From the NCBI GenBank assembly GCA_026168455.1, contig CM047431.1, positions 12,078,183-12,142,182 on the forward strand: a stretch of DNA of 64,000 bases, given 5' to 3'. Below, in pieces: positions 33,387 to 45,152 of this stretch. The stretch is from Theocolax elegans. Its lineage: Eukaryota; Arthropoda; Insecta; Hymenoptera; Cerocephalidae. The notes beneath the pieces were generated by a model. The model worked only from the letters and a program-made list of their open reading frames with translations, was not told the DNA's origin and did no database searches. A program made the position numbers and the translations under genes. Position 1 is the first letter of the stretch. Every line of letters starts with the position of its first letter.

Positions 33387-33606
33387 TATTTTCAAAGTAA
33401 ATTTCCAAGTAAATCAGATGCAAAATTGAAGGAAGGTATTTTTAACGGTCCAGAAATTAGAAAAATGATGGCTGATGACCAGTTTATTAGTTCCATGACA
33501 AACATTGAGAAAGCTGCCTGGCTTAGCTTTAAGGAAGTTACTGAAAACTTTTTGGGTAATCGCAGAAGCCCAAATTACAAAGTAATTGTATCTAAAATGT
33601 TTTATT
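33385..33606 (+). pseudogene. Transposase-like gene, fragment c (inverted)
   Basis: Plus strand: FKYFQSKFPSKSDAKLKEG, NGPEIRKMMADDQFISSMTN and FLGNRRSPNYKVIVSKM, nearly identical to the matching part of copy b and without its stop codons. Ends where PLE 3 begins. Head-to-head with copy b. Confidence 0.7.
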
Positions 33607-33685
33607 TTGGTTTTTTAAGCGATCTTGTAGGGCAATTCACAGGATGTTGAATAAATTTAACACCTTTTTCTTTTAATTAAAAATT

Positions 33686-33727
33686 GCGACGTTTCGTCTG
33701 ATTATCTTTTCAGACCTCTTCTGGCAC
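33686..33727 (-). ncRNA. Hammerhead-like motif (PLE 3)
   Basis: Minus strand: CAGAAGA box (one base off CTGANGA), stem II GGTCTGA ... TCAGAC, then GAAAC and GTCGC. Sits at the 3' end of PLE 3. Confidence 0.6.
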
Positions 33728-34008
33728 TAATTTATTAACAGAAACACAAATATTAACAATTTTCCAAATTGAACATGAACAACAAGAAATAATTTTTTAT
33801 ATAAATACACAAAAAACACAATAATTACCAATATTGAAAATAAGTTTAGCTCAACATCGAGCCATGTCAAATCGGACTAACCATTATAACAAGAAATAAA
33901 CATATAGAGTATCTAACACTCTTACAATTTTCCAAGAAATTCACAGATGATTAGTATATATATACGTATATACCTATATATACTGATTGTGAGTAATTTT
34001 AACAGTCG

Positions 34009-34865
34009 TTACAGTATGTTCTTATACAAGTAATTAAAACCCATTATGTCTTCTTTTTTATTTAGTGTGTTTTTATGACTATTTATAAAAATCATTTCAG
34101 AAATTAACCGTTTTTTACGTACATTTTCTTTGTCTAATATTTGGACATTTTCAAAATCAAATTGATGGTTTTTATTCTTCATGTGTATAGCTACTACTGA
34201 TTCAGTATTGTGTGATTTTTTATGTTCAGAAATTCTATCTTTTAACATTCGCTTTGTTTCGCCTATGTAAATCGATTAACAATTTTTACAGTTAAATTTA
34301 TATACTACACCACATGTATTTAACTTGCTAGTAGAATCTTTACCTAATTTTATTACGGAATTTAACCTATTTTCGATTCTTGGGATAATTGCTATGTTGT
34401 ACTTTATTAACAATCTACTAATTTTTTTGTGAAAATCTGTATGATATGGTAAGGGTAAGACTGAAATTACTTGTTTTTTATTTTGTTTAACAACGTTGGT
34501 CAATCTTATATTTCGTAACCTGGTGTTAATAGCATTATTAATAAAACATTTTGGATACTTGTTGTTTTGTAAGATTTTTTTGACAGTGTTTAAATTATCT
34601 TGGTGAAAAGTTGAATCTGATAGTAGATTGCTCGATCTATTAAATTATATATAATGTTCTTTTTTTGACGATCTGTATGATGAGAGTTGAAGTTTAAAAC
34701 TCTGTCAGAATTCAATTCTGTACGATACCAGTTAGTTACAATTTTGTTGTTTATTTTCATTAAACTTAAGTCTAAGAAGTTAATTTTATTATTTGTTTCC
34801 AAATCATGTGTGAATTTTAAATGTTCATTTTGATTGTTAAAAACACTAATAACTAAATCTATTTC
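34009..34865 (-). pseudogene. PLE 3 post-RT and GIY-YIG region
   Basis: Minus strand, several frames: KINFLDLSLMKINNKIVTNW, FNSHHTDRQKKNIIYNLIDR, then VISVLPLPYHTDFHKKISRL and KLGKDSTSKLNTCGVVYKFN, then a stop inside the GIY-YIG core and RISEHKKSHNTESVVAIHMK, ending KEDIMGFNYLYKNIL. A full endonuclease region with stops and a frameshift. Confidence 0.75.
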
Positions 34866-34990
34866 GTGTTCTTAAAAAAGACGTAATTTCCATAGTTAAA
34901 AACGTTGAAACAAATTTAGATAAATTAGAAATAAACAATGAAGCCAAAAATGAGATACGAGAAGTCCTTGTAAAAAGTATAAAAAAGGAA

Positions 34991-35862
34991 ATGAAAATAA
35001 CATCACATATTTCTCTTAAAGAAAAACAGTTCATCAGTAAACTTAGTAGCACAAAAAAATTTCTAAAAGAAAATACAGATCTGTTTTTTACACACGCTGA
35101 TAAAGGTAATATTACAGTTTGTTTAAATAAATCATTATATTTAGAAAAAATGACAGCACTATTAAATGATAAAAAAGTTTATAAAATAGGCAATGAGAAT
35201 TCGATTAAAAAATTACAATCTAATGTACATACAATTTTAAAAAAACTGAATGACAACGATTTACTTCTAAAAAATTATCACAATAATGAGTTAACACAAA
35301 CTAATACATCTTTAGCAAAAGCGTATGGATTACCAAAAATCCATAAAAAGGATATTCCTTTTAGACCAATTGGATCAACCATAAACAGCCCAACTTATTT
35401 TTTATCAAAACTAATATGTAATGAATTAAAAACTGCGTTACCTCCGCCGAAGTCTCATATTGACAATAATTTAAAACATAAGAACTAGTTGGTAAAAAAA
35501 TCGCTACCTGAAGATTATATCTTCCTGTCACTGGACGTAGTCTCTTTATACACAAATGTTTCCTGTAAAGATGTTTTAGATAGTTTAGACAGACGTTATT
35601 CAACTATAAATAGTACTTGTACGATCCCGTTCCATGAAATTCGCAATATTGCAGAATTTGTATTTAACAATACGTTTTTTACATTTAATGGTGTATATTA
35701 TCATCAAATTTTTGGAACACCGATGGGATCAAATATCTCACCTATTCTAGCAGACATTGTAATGGAGGACCTTGAAAAAGCTTGCTTACTAAAATTAAAA
35801 AACTCATACAATTGTATACCACTGTTTTATTACAGATATGTGGACGATACTACGGCACTGGG
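34991..35862 (+). pseudogene. PLE 3 reverse transcriptase (inverted segment)
   Basis: Plus strand: THADKGNITVCLN, YGLPKIHKKDIPFRPIGS, an in-frame TAG near 35486, then FLSLDVVSLYTNVS (motif A), QIFGTPMGSNISPILADIVM (motif B) and FYYRYVDDTTAL (motif C YVDD), where the element ends abruptly. These are the RT motifs of Penelope-like elements. Confidence 0.85.
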
Positions 35863-35869
35863 GCGGCAG

Positions 35870-37135
35870 ACCATTCACTTGCACTCGGTTCAATTATTCC
35901 TCTCTCAAACATTTTCCTGACTTCTTGCTGGGCGAATTCGAGGACTTTAAGCGACATACGTCTTGGTTTATGACGTATTGGTTCGTGCACCTGGCTCTAC
36001 TTCTACGTGATGTTCGATCAACGTAGTAAAGCCATGCACATCGCCTGGTGGTGGTAATAAGTTCTCTACTAACATTGTTACCCTCTCTCGCTGGTCATCG
36101 TTAATCTCGATTATACCTGCACACTCTGCGAGAATCCTTGTGTCTCTCGGATTCCATCCTTGACAAAAGACTGCAATTTTACGGCGCCAACGCGCCAGAG
36201 GGCATCGCCAATTTTAACCTCGATGTTCCAGTGTTGGAGGAAGTCCATACCGAGAATCATCGAGTGTTCCATACTCTCGACTATTCTCAGTTGGATGTTC
36301 TATCTATGGGATTATCTCTAGGTAATCCCTCAATTCCAAATAGAACATCTAACAAACCTAGGCCTTTCAGTGCCGGTCCTGCGACACCTCGCACGACTAC
36401 CTTGGCCGGTTTCCACTTATCCCTGTAGCATTCCGCTACGTCAACGCGTATAAGTGAAACCATTGCTCCTGGGTCGAACAATGCTTTAAAGTCCTTGCCA
36501 CCAAGTCTTACCGAGAAGAACAAACGGTTTTCGGATTGCACTCCCGCAACCATGTCTTCGGCTTGACTGTCAAGTAGAGTTGGAGTCGAACTTGTTTCTC
36601 TGGACGTCTTCGGGACGGCTCCTGCCCCCCCCCCCCCCTGAACTGTTCTAATCGGCAACGATTTTGAACTGTTCACCACCTGATCAAGAGAGACAGTCAT
36701 TTTACTCTCATTAGACTGTTTTAAACTCTTTTCGTTGATCGTAGGTTGGGGTGACAATGAGTAACGAATATCGTCGTTCTCATTGGTGGGGTTACATAGA
36801 TTTAGAGTTTTTCTCTCGTTCTCTATTTCCTTGAGTAACCGTTTGTGTTGGTTAACGGCCTGCCTACGGAGTACTTCAGACCAGAAAGACTCTTTGTTTT
36901 TCTTGATCTCTAGAAGTTCTAAATCTGCTTTGTTCGGTGCTTCGAACGTTGGAGTTAGCTTGGAAGGAATCTCAGCTTTAACCATAGGTAACTCAGCAGA
37001 TTTCGGCAAATTCAGATGTTTAGAAGTATTCTCTCTTACCTTCTGAACGTTTGTTTGCTCTCCGTTAAGCAGTTCAGCAAAGTCAGTAAGGTGTTTGTCC
37101 TTCTTAACAAACAACCTCGCGGGTTCACCAACCCG
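35870..37135 (-). pseudogene. pol: Element C pol start: protease
   Basis: The open part 37114-36287 has a Lys/Glu-rich N-terminal region and then an aspartic protease: ENRLFFSVRLGGKDFKALFD, with DPGA at the active site in place of DTGA, and VVVRGVAGPALKG. Downstream, in other frames, ILGMDFLQHWNIEVKIGD completes the protease and RKMFERGIIEPSASEW is the usual start of RT. A C-run near 36627-36641 is a likely frameshift or sequencing trouble spot. Confidence 0.75.
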
Positions 37136-37167
37136 TATTTCTTGCCGCCTAGAGCTCTTACGCTCTT

Positions 37168-38935
37168 TTAATTGCGTGCAGGGCCCAGGGGGCGATTCTG
37201 GTAACCTGCTGCTAGGTTTCCCAGATATTGCCGTACATGTTCACACTTAGGACAATTATCTAGAATTACCCCGGTTGTGTGGCACACCTGACACTCGATG
37301 GGTGCTGCCACATTCGGGCACTGGTCCGCTGTATGTCCCATACTTGCGCAGTGTAGGCAAGTTTGATTGGGACAATCAGAATATCGATGTCCTACCTTGT
37401 GGCATGTAAAACATATGCCAAAGAAGGGACTATTCGGATTCCTTTGCATACCAGCGTCTTGGGTCTGCCTCTGCGTAGTACGATCATATATCGTGCTTTG
37501 TCTACGTTGAGGCGTGTAGACCGGTGTCGTCTGTGCTTGAGCAACGTATTGTTTCGACCTTGCACCGTTATATTGCTGCTGCTTTGACCCTGTCTGTCTA
37601 TTTCCCGAAGATTGTGTGTGCACCCACAAAATTTTTACTTTGTTGCAAGTACTGACGTTGACCTGTGTTGCATGTACCATACACATTGGCTACTTCACAA
37701 TCACTTGAAGATGGGCTAGAAGAATCTTTATTATTTTTCTTGCTCCTTTTCTTTCCCCGAAACTTTGGACGAACTCCGTTTTGGGAAAGCTTGTGGAATA
37801 TGAACTTGTTCTCTTGGTGTGGGTTCTGCAATTTCTTGTCCCATATCAAGTGTTGTTCATATTCTTTGCCGTACTTCATTATGTCTTCGAAATTATTTAT
37901 GGATCTCGAGGACATAAATTTACGATACTCCGGTGTCAATTGAGAATATGCCATCTCTACTTGTTGGCGCAGCGGAAGAGGTCGGCGGAATTTCCGCACA
38001 ATAGCCTTAAAGCAATTCAGGTATTTTACGACCTTCTCTCCTTTGCCTTGCGTGCGGCGTTGTAGATCCTCGGACAAATCTTGATCTCGTAACTCCTGAC
38101 CGTATTCATTCAAAAATTCATTTTCGAAGTCATACCAGTTACGTAAGGAAGATTGGACGGCCCTATACCAAAATAGGGCTGTCTTCTTAAACACGCAAGG
38201 CAATGCGCTCAGAATACGCCGGTCAGAGAACTGGTCGTCATTCCTGAAGTCTTGTAAACTATCTAGGAATTCTTCGAACGATAGACCCCAGTTTCTGAGG
38301 GCTCTTGCACAACCAGGCCGATCCTTTCTATCTCTCACTGGTGGCTGGTTGTATCCCAAAGGGACTAATGCACCCATGTCCTCACTTTGGTTATTCCTAT
38401 CACGCCGGTGGACATCTCGACTCGACGATGGTACTCTACTACGTCTGTCAGGGAGGCGCTCCTTGCGATATTTTCTCGCATAGTAAGCGATTGCATCCTT
38501 CCTATTTGCAGCGTAATATTCGTCCGAATCTAAGTTGCTAACATTAGAATCGGTTTGAGTAACTTGATCGCGTCTAGCGACAGCTTGCTCGTGCTCGACG
38601 GGATCGTTATTCATTTCGCGGGATCTGTTGTAACCATTGTCACATTGTGTAGAGGCTTCCCTCCTAGTGTAAGTACTTTGGCTACGATCGGACGTGCGAG
38701 ACTTACGATTCCCTTCCGTCGGTAACCGTCTAGAAGTGGACGTTTCACTCCTGTGATAGCGCTCACCTTCCGAGAACGATTCATCATCTGCTTCTTCTGG
38801 TGCTGGTGCATATCTGTATGAGGAGGTCCTGTTGTTATGCTTGTCATAACTAACCTTCCTCTGACAGGTACCGTATTGATCACGACTATGTGAACGATAA
38901 TCTGGAGCTTCCCTCCGATTATCAGTCGACTACCT
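37168..38935 (-). pseudogene. gag: gag of element C
   Basis: Minus strand. 38614-37598 holds the capsid region: GCARALRNWGLSFEEFLDSL, ALFWYRAVQSSLRNWYDFEN, YLNCFKAIVRKFRRPLPLRQ. The frame is open back to about 38930 with Arg/Ser-rich sequence, and more N-terminal coding remains (39365-39072) lie in another frame. Past a frameshift near 37640 come three knuckles: CFTCHKVGHRYSDC, CLHCASMGHTADQC and CQVCHTTGVILDNC; in the last the His is replaced by Val. Confidence 0.8.
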
Positions 38936-39454
38936 GCGATCGTTGGAGGTGAGTTCATAATCCCTGCTCGTCTGTTGTCGCGACTTATTTGACTGAATCT
39001 CCGAAACGCGCTTTTTAATACTCCAGAACTACTAAATTGTTTGGGAGTGGACCGACCATGTGTATCGGAGTTCAGTCCAAAATCGTTACGACGAATGGCG
39101 CCCTTTTCCACTGGATTGTGGTTACCAACGAACGAGTCACCGTCAATTGTCTCGAAGGTGGTGCATTAGCCGTCGGAATCGCCGCTTCTGTGTTAATGCC
39201 TGCTGCATTATCAGAAAGCGGTCTCGATTCACCCGTCGGCGTGGGCACTCTACTATGTGTAGTCACATTTCCCTCTTCTTCCTGAATGGGGGTTATGTGC
39301 TCACTTGTTGGTCTATCGTCAGACAACTCAGACTCTATAGACCTGTCGGTACCAGAAAGTATCACACTACCTCTTCTGGAACGCTTTTGGTGCTTCCCCT
39401 TTTGATTATTCGACGTATATTCAAATTATAATGCATCTTCCTTTTAACTATTGT

Positions 39455-40936
39455 GACGCTGCACTGGGGATCAGGGTGCAGGTCAATTAAGATGGGCAAT
39501 TGATTAAAATAATAAACGTATTTATTAGTGAGATAATAATGATCGGGGTGGGCGCCAGCCGCGTTGATTCGCGACACTACCGATTACTCGCGGGTAATCG
39601 TAACAAACAATTGATATACGGCAGTACACTCGCCGTGTCGAACCGTAGCCGAGTTTCTGCTGCTCCGGGATACGCTGTAAGGAGGGAAAGGGGAAGGACG
39701 GGAAAGCACGGGAGGCTCGCACGCACTTATTACGGTACACGGCGGTACTCAGCAGAGAGAAGAACAATCACCAACCTTTATGGAGGATCCGGGACGCTTA
39801 ACCAGGACTGTGTCTCTCTCTCTCTCTTTCTCCCTCACTCTTTATGGCACTCGCACGATTTCTTAGGGAGTCGTCAGGTCGGGCCGACTGTCCGTAGAGC
39901 TCTGGCTCTCGGCGTGCTCGAGAGCCCCGTGTTCGTACCGCGCGCCTGCGCAGTACGTACTCGTGCGCGGCACCTCGATCTCGCGTCGTGCGAGCGTGTC
40001 GAGTGTCACAGTGTTCAGGCTGTATCGTTACAAGTCAGATGTATGGCGTTGTTGACCTAGTGCAGTGTACCTCTCGGCGATGCTGTAGGACTTCCTTCTG
40101 GGTAATTATTACGTCGTTCCGTCTTGCTTATCTCAACTAATTGGTACGGCGTGAGTTTCAGGTATGAAGCTCACCCGCCGCTGCATTGCTGCCCGACGCC
40201 GCCTCGACCATCTCTCCACGACGACGACGTACCAGCACGACCGGTCCCAGGTCTTCAACTACTCCAGGTAATTCATTCAGTGTTGGGGTCACGGTAGTGT
40301 GCGTGTTCAGGTGTATAGTATTTTACAAGGTCTGCTGTACACGTTGTTTGTGTACAGCAACCTAACCTCTTTGTCCTATACTGTTCCTTGTACAGCTGTA
40401 GTAATTATATACAGCTGTACATATCTTCCCTTGTCTTGTGTCTTCTTGGCTATGGCAATTTATCCTCTTCCTTGCTCCTTACCCTATTGCTGTGTTTTTG
40501 TTCTTATAAACATCTCTTTTACAGCTGTATCTTGCTTGGCGTTGGAGGTTCTTCGGCTTCCTGCCTGGGTACCATCTCATCGCCCTGACTGCTGCACTGT
40601 AGAGCTGAGGAGTGTCCTCTAGGCTCATTCATCGACAGCCTCCCTTGATCCATCTATGCTGTTGAGTTAGACCCGAAGGAGCCCTCCTGATTTCTATGCT
40701 CGCCCAGGACTTCCTCGCCAGGATCACCTAGTGCTTCGGCTGCATGTGTGTGTTGCGCTTGGGTGGGGTTATAAGACTGTGAGGGTAGGTAGGATGTAGC
40801 TGATGTGCGGGTAGGTAGCTAGGGAAGAGTATATGGGTAGGTAGTATAGCTAGGGACTCGTTTAGCTTATCCGGGTAGGTAGGTGTTTGTCATGGGTCAG
40901 TCGCTCGCTCTTGACATGTGCAAAGCACATTGTCAC
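39455..40936 (-). repeat. 5' LTR of element C
   Basis: On the minus strand it starts TGTGACAATGTGCTTTGCAC at 40936 and ends CCCAGTGCAGCGTCACA at 39455. GC-rich. It has about five CTACCTACC-type repeats near its start (40780-40890 on the plus strand as GGTAGGTAG). No canonical TGG primer site follows; coding-like sequence starts almost at once, so part of the leader is probably deleted. Related in start and end to the solo LTR at 52210-53436. Confidence 0.7.
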
Positions 40937-42204
40937 ACTATAATTATTACTCCATTTCTGTTATTTTGACATATTTATACATTGATTCAATTTTGAAATT
41001 GTTTCATTTGAATAAGGATATCCCTTTTTTTTCTTTTATAAAATGTAAAACAATAAATTGAAAAATTATGTGTTATAACTATTGCTTTAATATTCTAATA
41101 TTTATAAATTTATATTGAAAGTTGTTATCTGAATCCTTATTAAAAGAAATAACAAGTTTATATAAATCTACTGCTATCAACATTGTTAAATATCGTCGTT
41201 TATTGATTATAAAAAGGAAATCTTATTTTGCTATATATATATTCTTTCTTGGGAAATTATTGAATTATTTTATCCTTTTACAATTTTATATTTTGTCAAG
41301 TTAATATAAGAATTGAAATTAATATATAATAAATTAGTGTTTGCCAATATATCTTATTGTATAATTTTAAATTGTATTTATCATTTGAACTATTATGTAT
41401 TTTATACAAGGAAAATTTATTTAATTCCCAAAAAAATTAAATGAATTGTAGAATTAGTTAACCATTGAATATAACATATTACCTTTATTCCTTGTATAAA
41501 TTATCAAATTTATTATTTATAATATAAACCTATTTTATCTATTTATTTAAGACATAACACAATTTTATTAATTATCATAAAGTCGGCAATACTGAAGAGT
41601 AATTGAATTAAACATATACAAATGTATACGTACACTCATACACGTATACATATATACACGTATATACGTTCAATTATTATATATTGCTTTTTTTTTAAAT
41701 AATATTTAATTGAATCAATGATTACATATTTAATTTTTATTTATTCAATCACTCTTTACAGTATAATGGTACTACAAAATACTTTATGTAACTTAATGGT
41801 TAAATACGGAAAAATAAGAAATATAAATGTAATAATGCATAATTAAAAGTTAACTTAAATATTTTAAAAGAGTGTAAGCAACTTCCAAATTAGAAAGAGT
41901 GTATATGTTTCTTTTAAACTGTGAATGCTAAGTTATGACATCTTAGCTGAATATTTACATTTCGAAGATACGCGCGTAACTAAACTGAGAGACTCTGTGA
42001 TTATAATTTTCTTCTGTAAAGATACAACAGATTGATTTTTTTTTGTAACAGTTTCATTTAAAATTTATAGAAACAAAGTATATCTATTTTACAATTGTAT
42101 TATAGTTATAAAATAATAATAAAATTTTTCTATTCCTTACATGACCCTCCTAATTTGGAAAGTTGCCGTACGGTAACTCTTCCAAAGAGAGAAAAAAAAA
42201 TGCA
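40937..42204. other. AT-rich region between elements C and B
   Basis: No recognisable ORF. A near-perfect hairpin AGTTGCCGTACGGTAACT sits at about 42162-42179. The purine run GGAGGGTC (minus strand, near 42145) could be a polypurine tract of element B with an LTR starting around TGTAAGGAATAG, but I found no second copy of that LTR to confirm it. Confidence 0.5.
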
Positions 42205-42906
42205 TTAAAATAATACTGCTTGCGTTTGTCCTGGTGGTCCTGGATTAAAGGTCTTGGTTTTCGAAATTTTGAAGGGTTTTGGCTCATTTTTCTTATAATG
42301 TTGTTCAGGATTCCTTTTCTTTAGTTTGTATTCTCGTGTTTTCTTTTTATCTCTTTTGTGTTTTCTATGTTTTTTTGTTCGCTTTTCCTTTTTATTTTTC
42401 GTCTGTTTGATATCGCGTGGAGGAGAGTAGCGAGGTGTTGGTGGTCTATAGTCCGGGGAATATGTTTCTTCTTCTATTAATGAGATAGGGCTAAGTCTTT
42501 GCACAATTTGATGTTTGGTAGGTGGTTTTTCCAGTGTTCTGTCGGTATTTATGATTTCTCGATCTGAATGACTTTCATCGTCTTTGTTATCCTGCTTGTG
42601 AATTTTTTCTAATGTTTCTGGATTTATAAATAGTGGATCCTTTTCTTGAGTTTCTATAGGTGTCGTGTAATAATTTTTCGAATCTGCATCAACTTTAACT
42701 GTTTCATGTACAAGAAATATATTTGACAATTCTACATTGTTTTGTTCTAAATATTCTTTAAAATCTGTAGGACCCATATTTGCGTTTGCAGCATTGGAAG
42801 CCATCATGAATCTTTTATATTCCCAACGTAGACGTGTATTTTTGCCTCCTCGCTTTCGTTTCCTCTTGGCAGAAGTGAGCAAAATATTATTACATGGAAT
42901 TTTCAT
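42205..42906 (-). CDS. Lys/Arg-rich accessory ORF downstream of env (element B)
   Basis: Intact 233-codon ORF at the 3' end of element B, after env. Starts MKIPCNNILLTSAKRKRKRG with a clear basic nuclear-localisation-like stretch, an acidic middle, a PPTPRYSPPR segment and a very basic C-terminal third (KNKKEKRTKKHRKHKRDKKK). No known domain recognised. Position and composition recall small regulatory RNA-binding proteins of complex retroviruses, but this is analogy only. Being open for 233 codons in a damaged element, it deserves attention. Confidence 0.65.
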   Translation of the reverse strand: MKIPCNNILLTSAKRKRKRGGKNTRLRWEYKRFMMASNAANANMGPTDFKEYLEQNNVELSNIFLVHETVKVDADSKNYYTTPIETQEKDPLFINPETLEKIHKQDNKDDESHSDREIINTDRTLEKPPTKHQIVQRLSPISLIEEETYSPDYRPPTPRYSPPRDIKQTKNKKEKRTKKHRKHKRDKKKTREYKLKKRNPEQHYKKNEPKPFKISKTKTFNPGPPGQTQAVLF

Positions 42907-43178
42907 ATTTATGCAAATGTGTTAAAGTTACAGCAGTTCTGTAGCTGAAATTATAATTACGTATAAGAAGATTATTTTATTTTTGTATTTATTTATCTAT
43001 TTTTTTTTTGTTACAATAAAATAGTCTATTAAATCTATTTAGTTTGGTTAGTTGTTCTAACTACTTTTATCTAATTACAATTTTACTATTTAACTACAGC
43101 ATAAGTTATATAAATGTATATAATTTTTATTTTGTGATACATGTTTTTGAAGAAATATCTGACAGAAAGTTATTCTCA

Positions 43179-45113
43179 TTACGGTATTTCTGAGGATAGG
43201 GCACGAATAGGATTAGTTTTAGTTTCTTTCTGTCCTTCTGTTGCTATAATTTCCGCGGGTTCTGTAGGTCCTATATCTGGTTGTTGACGCATTCTATGAG
43301 CAGAATGTAGTAATAATTGAGTTAGTGAATTCCATACAGCAGCTAACAATCTTATAGAGCAGCCATATGCTTGATGTAAAGGGTAACCATGCAAAACTGT
43401 ATCTGCAGTTGCCTTGATGATTTTGATTATTAAATAAACTCCGAGTATTCCAGAAATTGCGTTACCGAAGATGGAAAATTTATTCCATAATCCATACCAA
43501 AATAATGTAGTCATGCGTTCGATTGTTTCTTCGTTCAGGAGATTGTGGATTGAAATGCCCTGTTCTTCTATTGGTTGTCCAGTTATTCCACGTGTAAGTG
43601 TATTTAAAACGGCAGGTTGTTCCATTGGGAACATAATTCTTTCTTGAAGGTTATTGAGTTCTTGCATGGTATAAATTCCGCTTGTTGCTAATGCTCCGGG
43701 ATCTTCATAATTCCAATTAAAAGGTACATTTGGTTCTAGAATCTCTGGTAATGTAGTTTTTCTGGGATTAGGCAGGAATTCGTACCAGTGATCATTTATT
43801 TTATAAGTGGACGGTATAGCTGCATCACATGGTATTTCGGTTCCTTTTCGTAATAATATATGTGTTTTCGGCGTGAGGAAATAGGTTTTGTTTGATTTCC
43901 AAACTGGTAATTCAATAAAACAATTTTCGGGGCGTCTGATGGTTACTTGCATTGGTAAGCATTTTATTAATCTAATAACTTCTCCTGTAATGACTGCAAT
44001 ATATCCTGATTCTCCCATTAGGTTATAAGCAAATTCATCTGGTTTGATAGTGGAAAGGGAAAGGAGATTTTTAAGAATTTTTCTTTCTGACAGATACCTC
44101 TGCATCAAAATGTCACGATATAAACGATCCATTTGCCTACGAACATGACGTTCTACATAAACAAATTTGGAATTAACATATGTGAACATATCAATATTTT
44201 CAGGTAGAGATTTTTTTGTTTGCGCAAAAGGGGCTTCATTATCGCTTGATTCTGATATAAATAATTTAGGGTGCTCGGTTTTAAGAAACACGTAACCACA
44301 GACTTGGGTTCTTCCAGTACTGATCAAAGAAAAGGTATAATCCCGATTTATAACGGTAAATAAAGGTTTAGGTACGTGTTCATCCAAGTTGGTGGTTACG
44401 TGTGCCATTCCTTCACATGAAACTTGATAATCTTCAAAATGACAGTTTGTTGATGGTGTATTTTTCCAAAAGGTTTGTCCTCCAATGTTGTCCATGCAGG
44501 TTTCCTTAGATAATTTACAAACAGTGCCAGATTTTAATCGGATTTGATTATTATTAGTGTTTGTGCTTGCAGTATATGAGATTAATGTTATTTTGACACT
44601 AGCTTGCACTACAACATTGTCCCATGTTCCATGCATTTCGGAGTATTGAGTGCCTTTGCAAGTGCCATCGGGCTTCAGTGATCCTGCTAATGTGACTGGT
44701 CGAACAGTGGTAGTGTTGGGTTGTAATCCTGATATAATTGTATTATATCATAGTTTCATAATACCTGTGGTGTGTAATTCTTCGTAACTTTCCCTGGAAA
44801 CTTCTTGAATATATTCCAGTTGACCTCCTGATACTATTGACATATGTGAATACATCCCACAATGATAGATGATTCGCGATATTTCTATTTTACATTGTTT
44901 TACTTCGGTGATACCATACTTTGATGTTTGTAAAAGGCGTATAAATTTCTGTGTAATTTGTGTTCGAGGTAGTGTTATGTCGCATTCCTTTACGCTTAAA
45001 GTTGAAATTCTAGTTATATTTAATCCGTGGCCTCCGCAATTATACCCAATAATTGATTCTGTGGAAGTCAATCGTAGGGTTGCAAATAGAATGAACCAAA
45101 TCCGCATGTTCAT
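43179..45113 (-). pseudogene. env: Envelope glycoprotein gene of element B, one in-frame TGA
   Basis: A single frame of about 644 codons with TGA at 44748-44750. Hydrophobic signal peptide at the start (IWFILFATLRLTS), Cys-rich ectodomain, N-glycosylation sequons (NITR, NTTT), and a C-terminal membrane segment around residues 540-562 (ISGILGVYLIIKIIK) followed by a cytoplasmic tail of about 70 residues. The role would be membrane entry between cells. Cys pattern and segments such as YHCGMYSHMS look to me like glycoproteins of negative-strand RNA viruses (chuvirus/mononegavirus-like) seen captured in arthropod retroelements, rather than the baculovirus-F-like env of gypsy. That assignment is from memory of the family and needs a search. 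Confidence 0.7.
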
Positions 45114-45152
45114 TTTTTCCGTTTTAGCCTTTGATTAAATCTGCAAAAAGTT

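Larger units (their letters stand above)
33607..35856 (-). mobile_element. Penelope-like element 3 with inverted 5' part
   Basis: The 3' half (endonuclease, 3' UTR, hammerhead) is on the minus strand, 34865 down to about 33607. The 5' half (RT) is on the plus strand, about 34870-35856. The two halves meet at the point where RT motif C should lead into the next region, so this is one element with a 5' inversion. The right end is joined to gypsy element C at about 35857. Confidence 0.75.
35857..40936 (-). mobile_element. Ty3/gypsy element C, 3' truncated
   Basis: Minus strand: 5' LTR (39455-40936), gag with zinc knuckles, protease, and the first part of RT (the sequence reads into RGIIEPSASEWSAAPV near 35870). 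It is cut off at the junction with PLE 3. RT core, RNase H, integrase and 3' LTR are absent. Confidence 0.8.

Noticed and set aside
41000..42150. 3' LTR of element B
   Set aside because: A purine run and a TG start near 42145 are suggestive, but no matching copy was found near 59900-64000, so no LTR is annotated.
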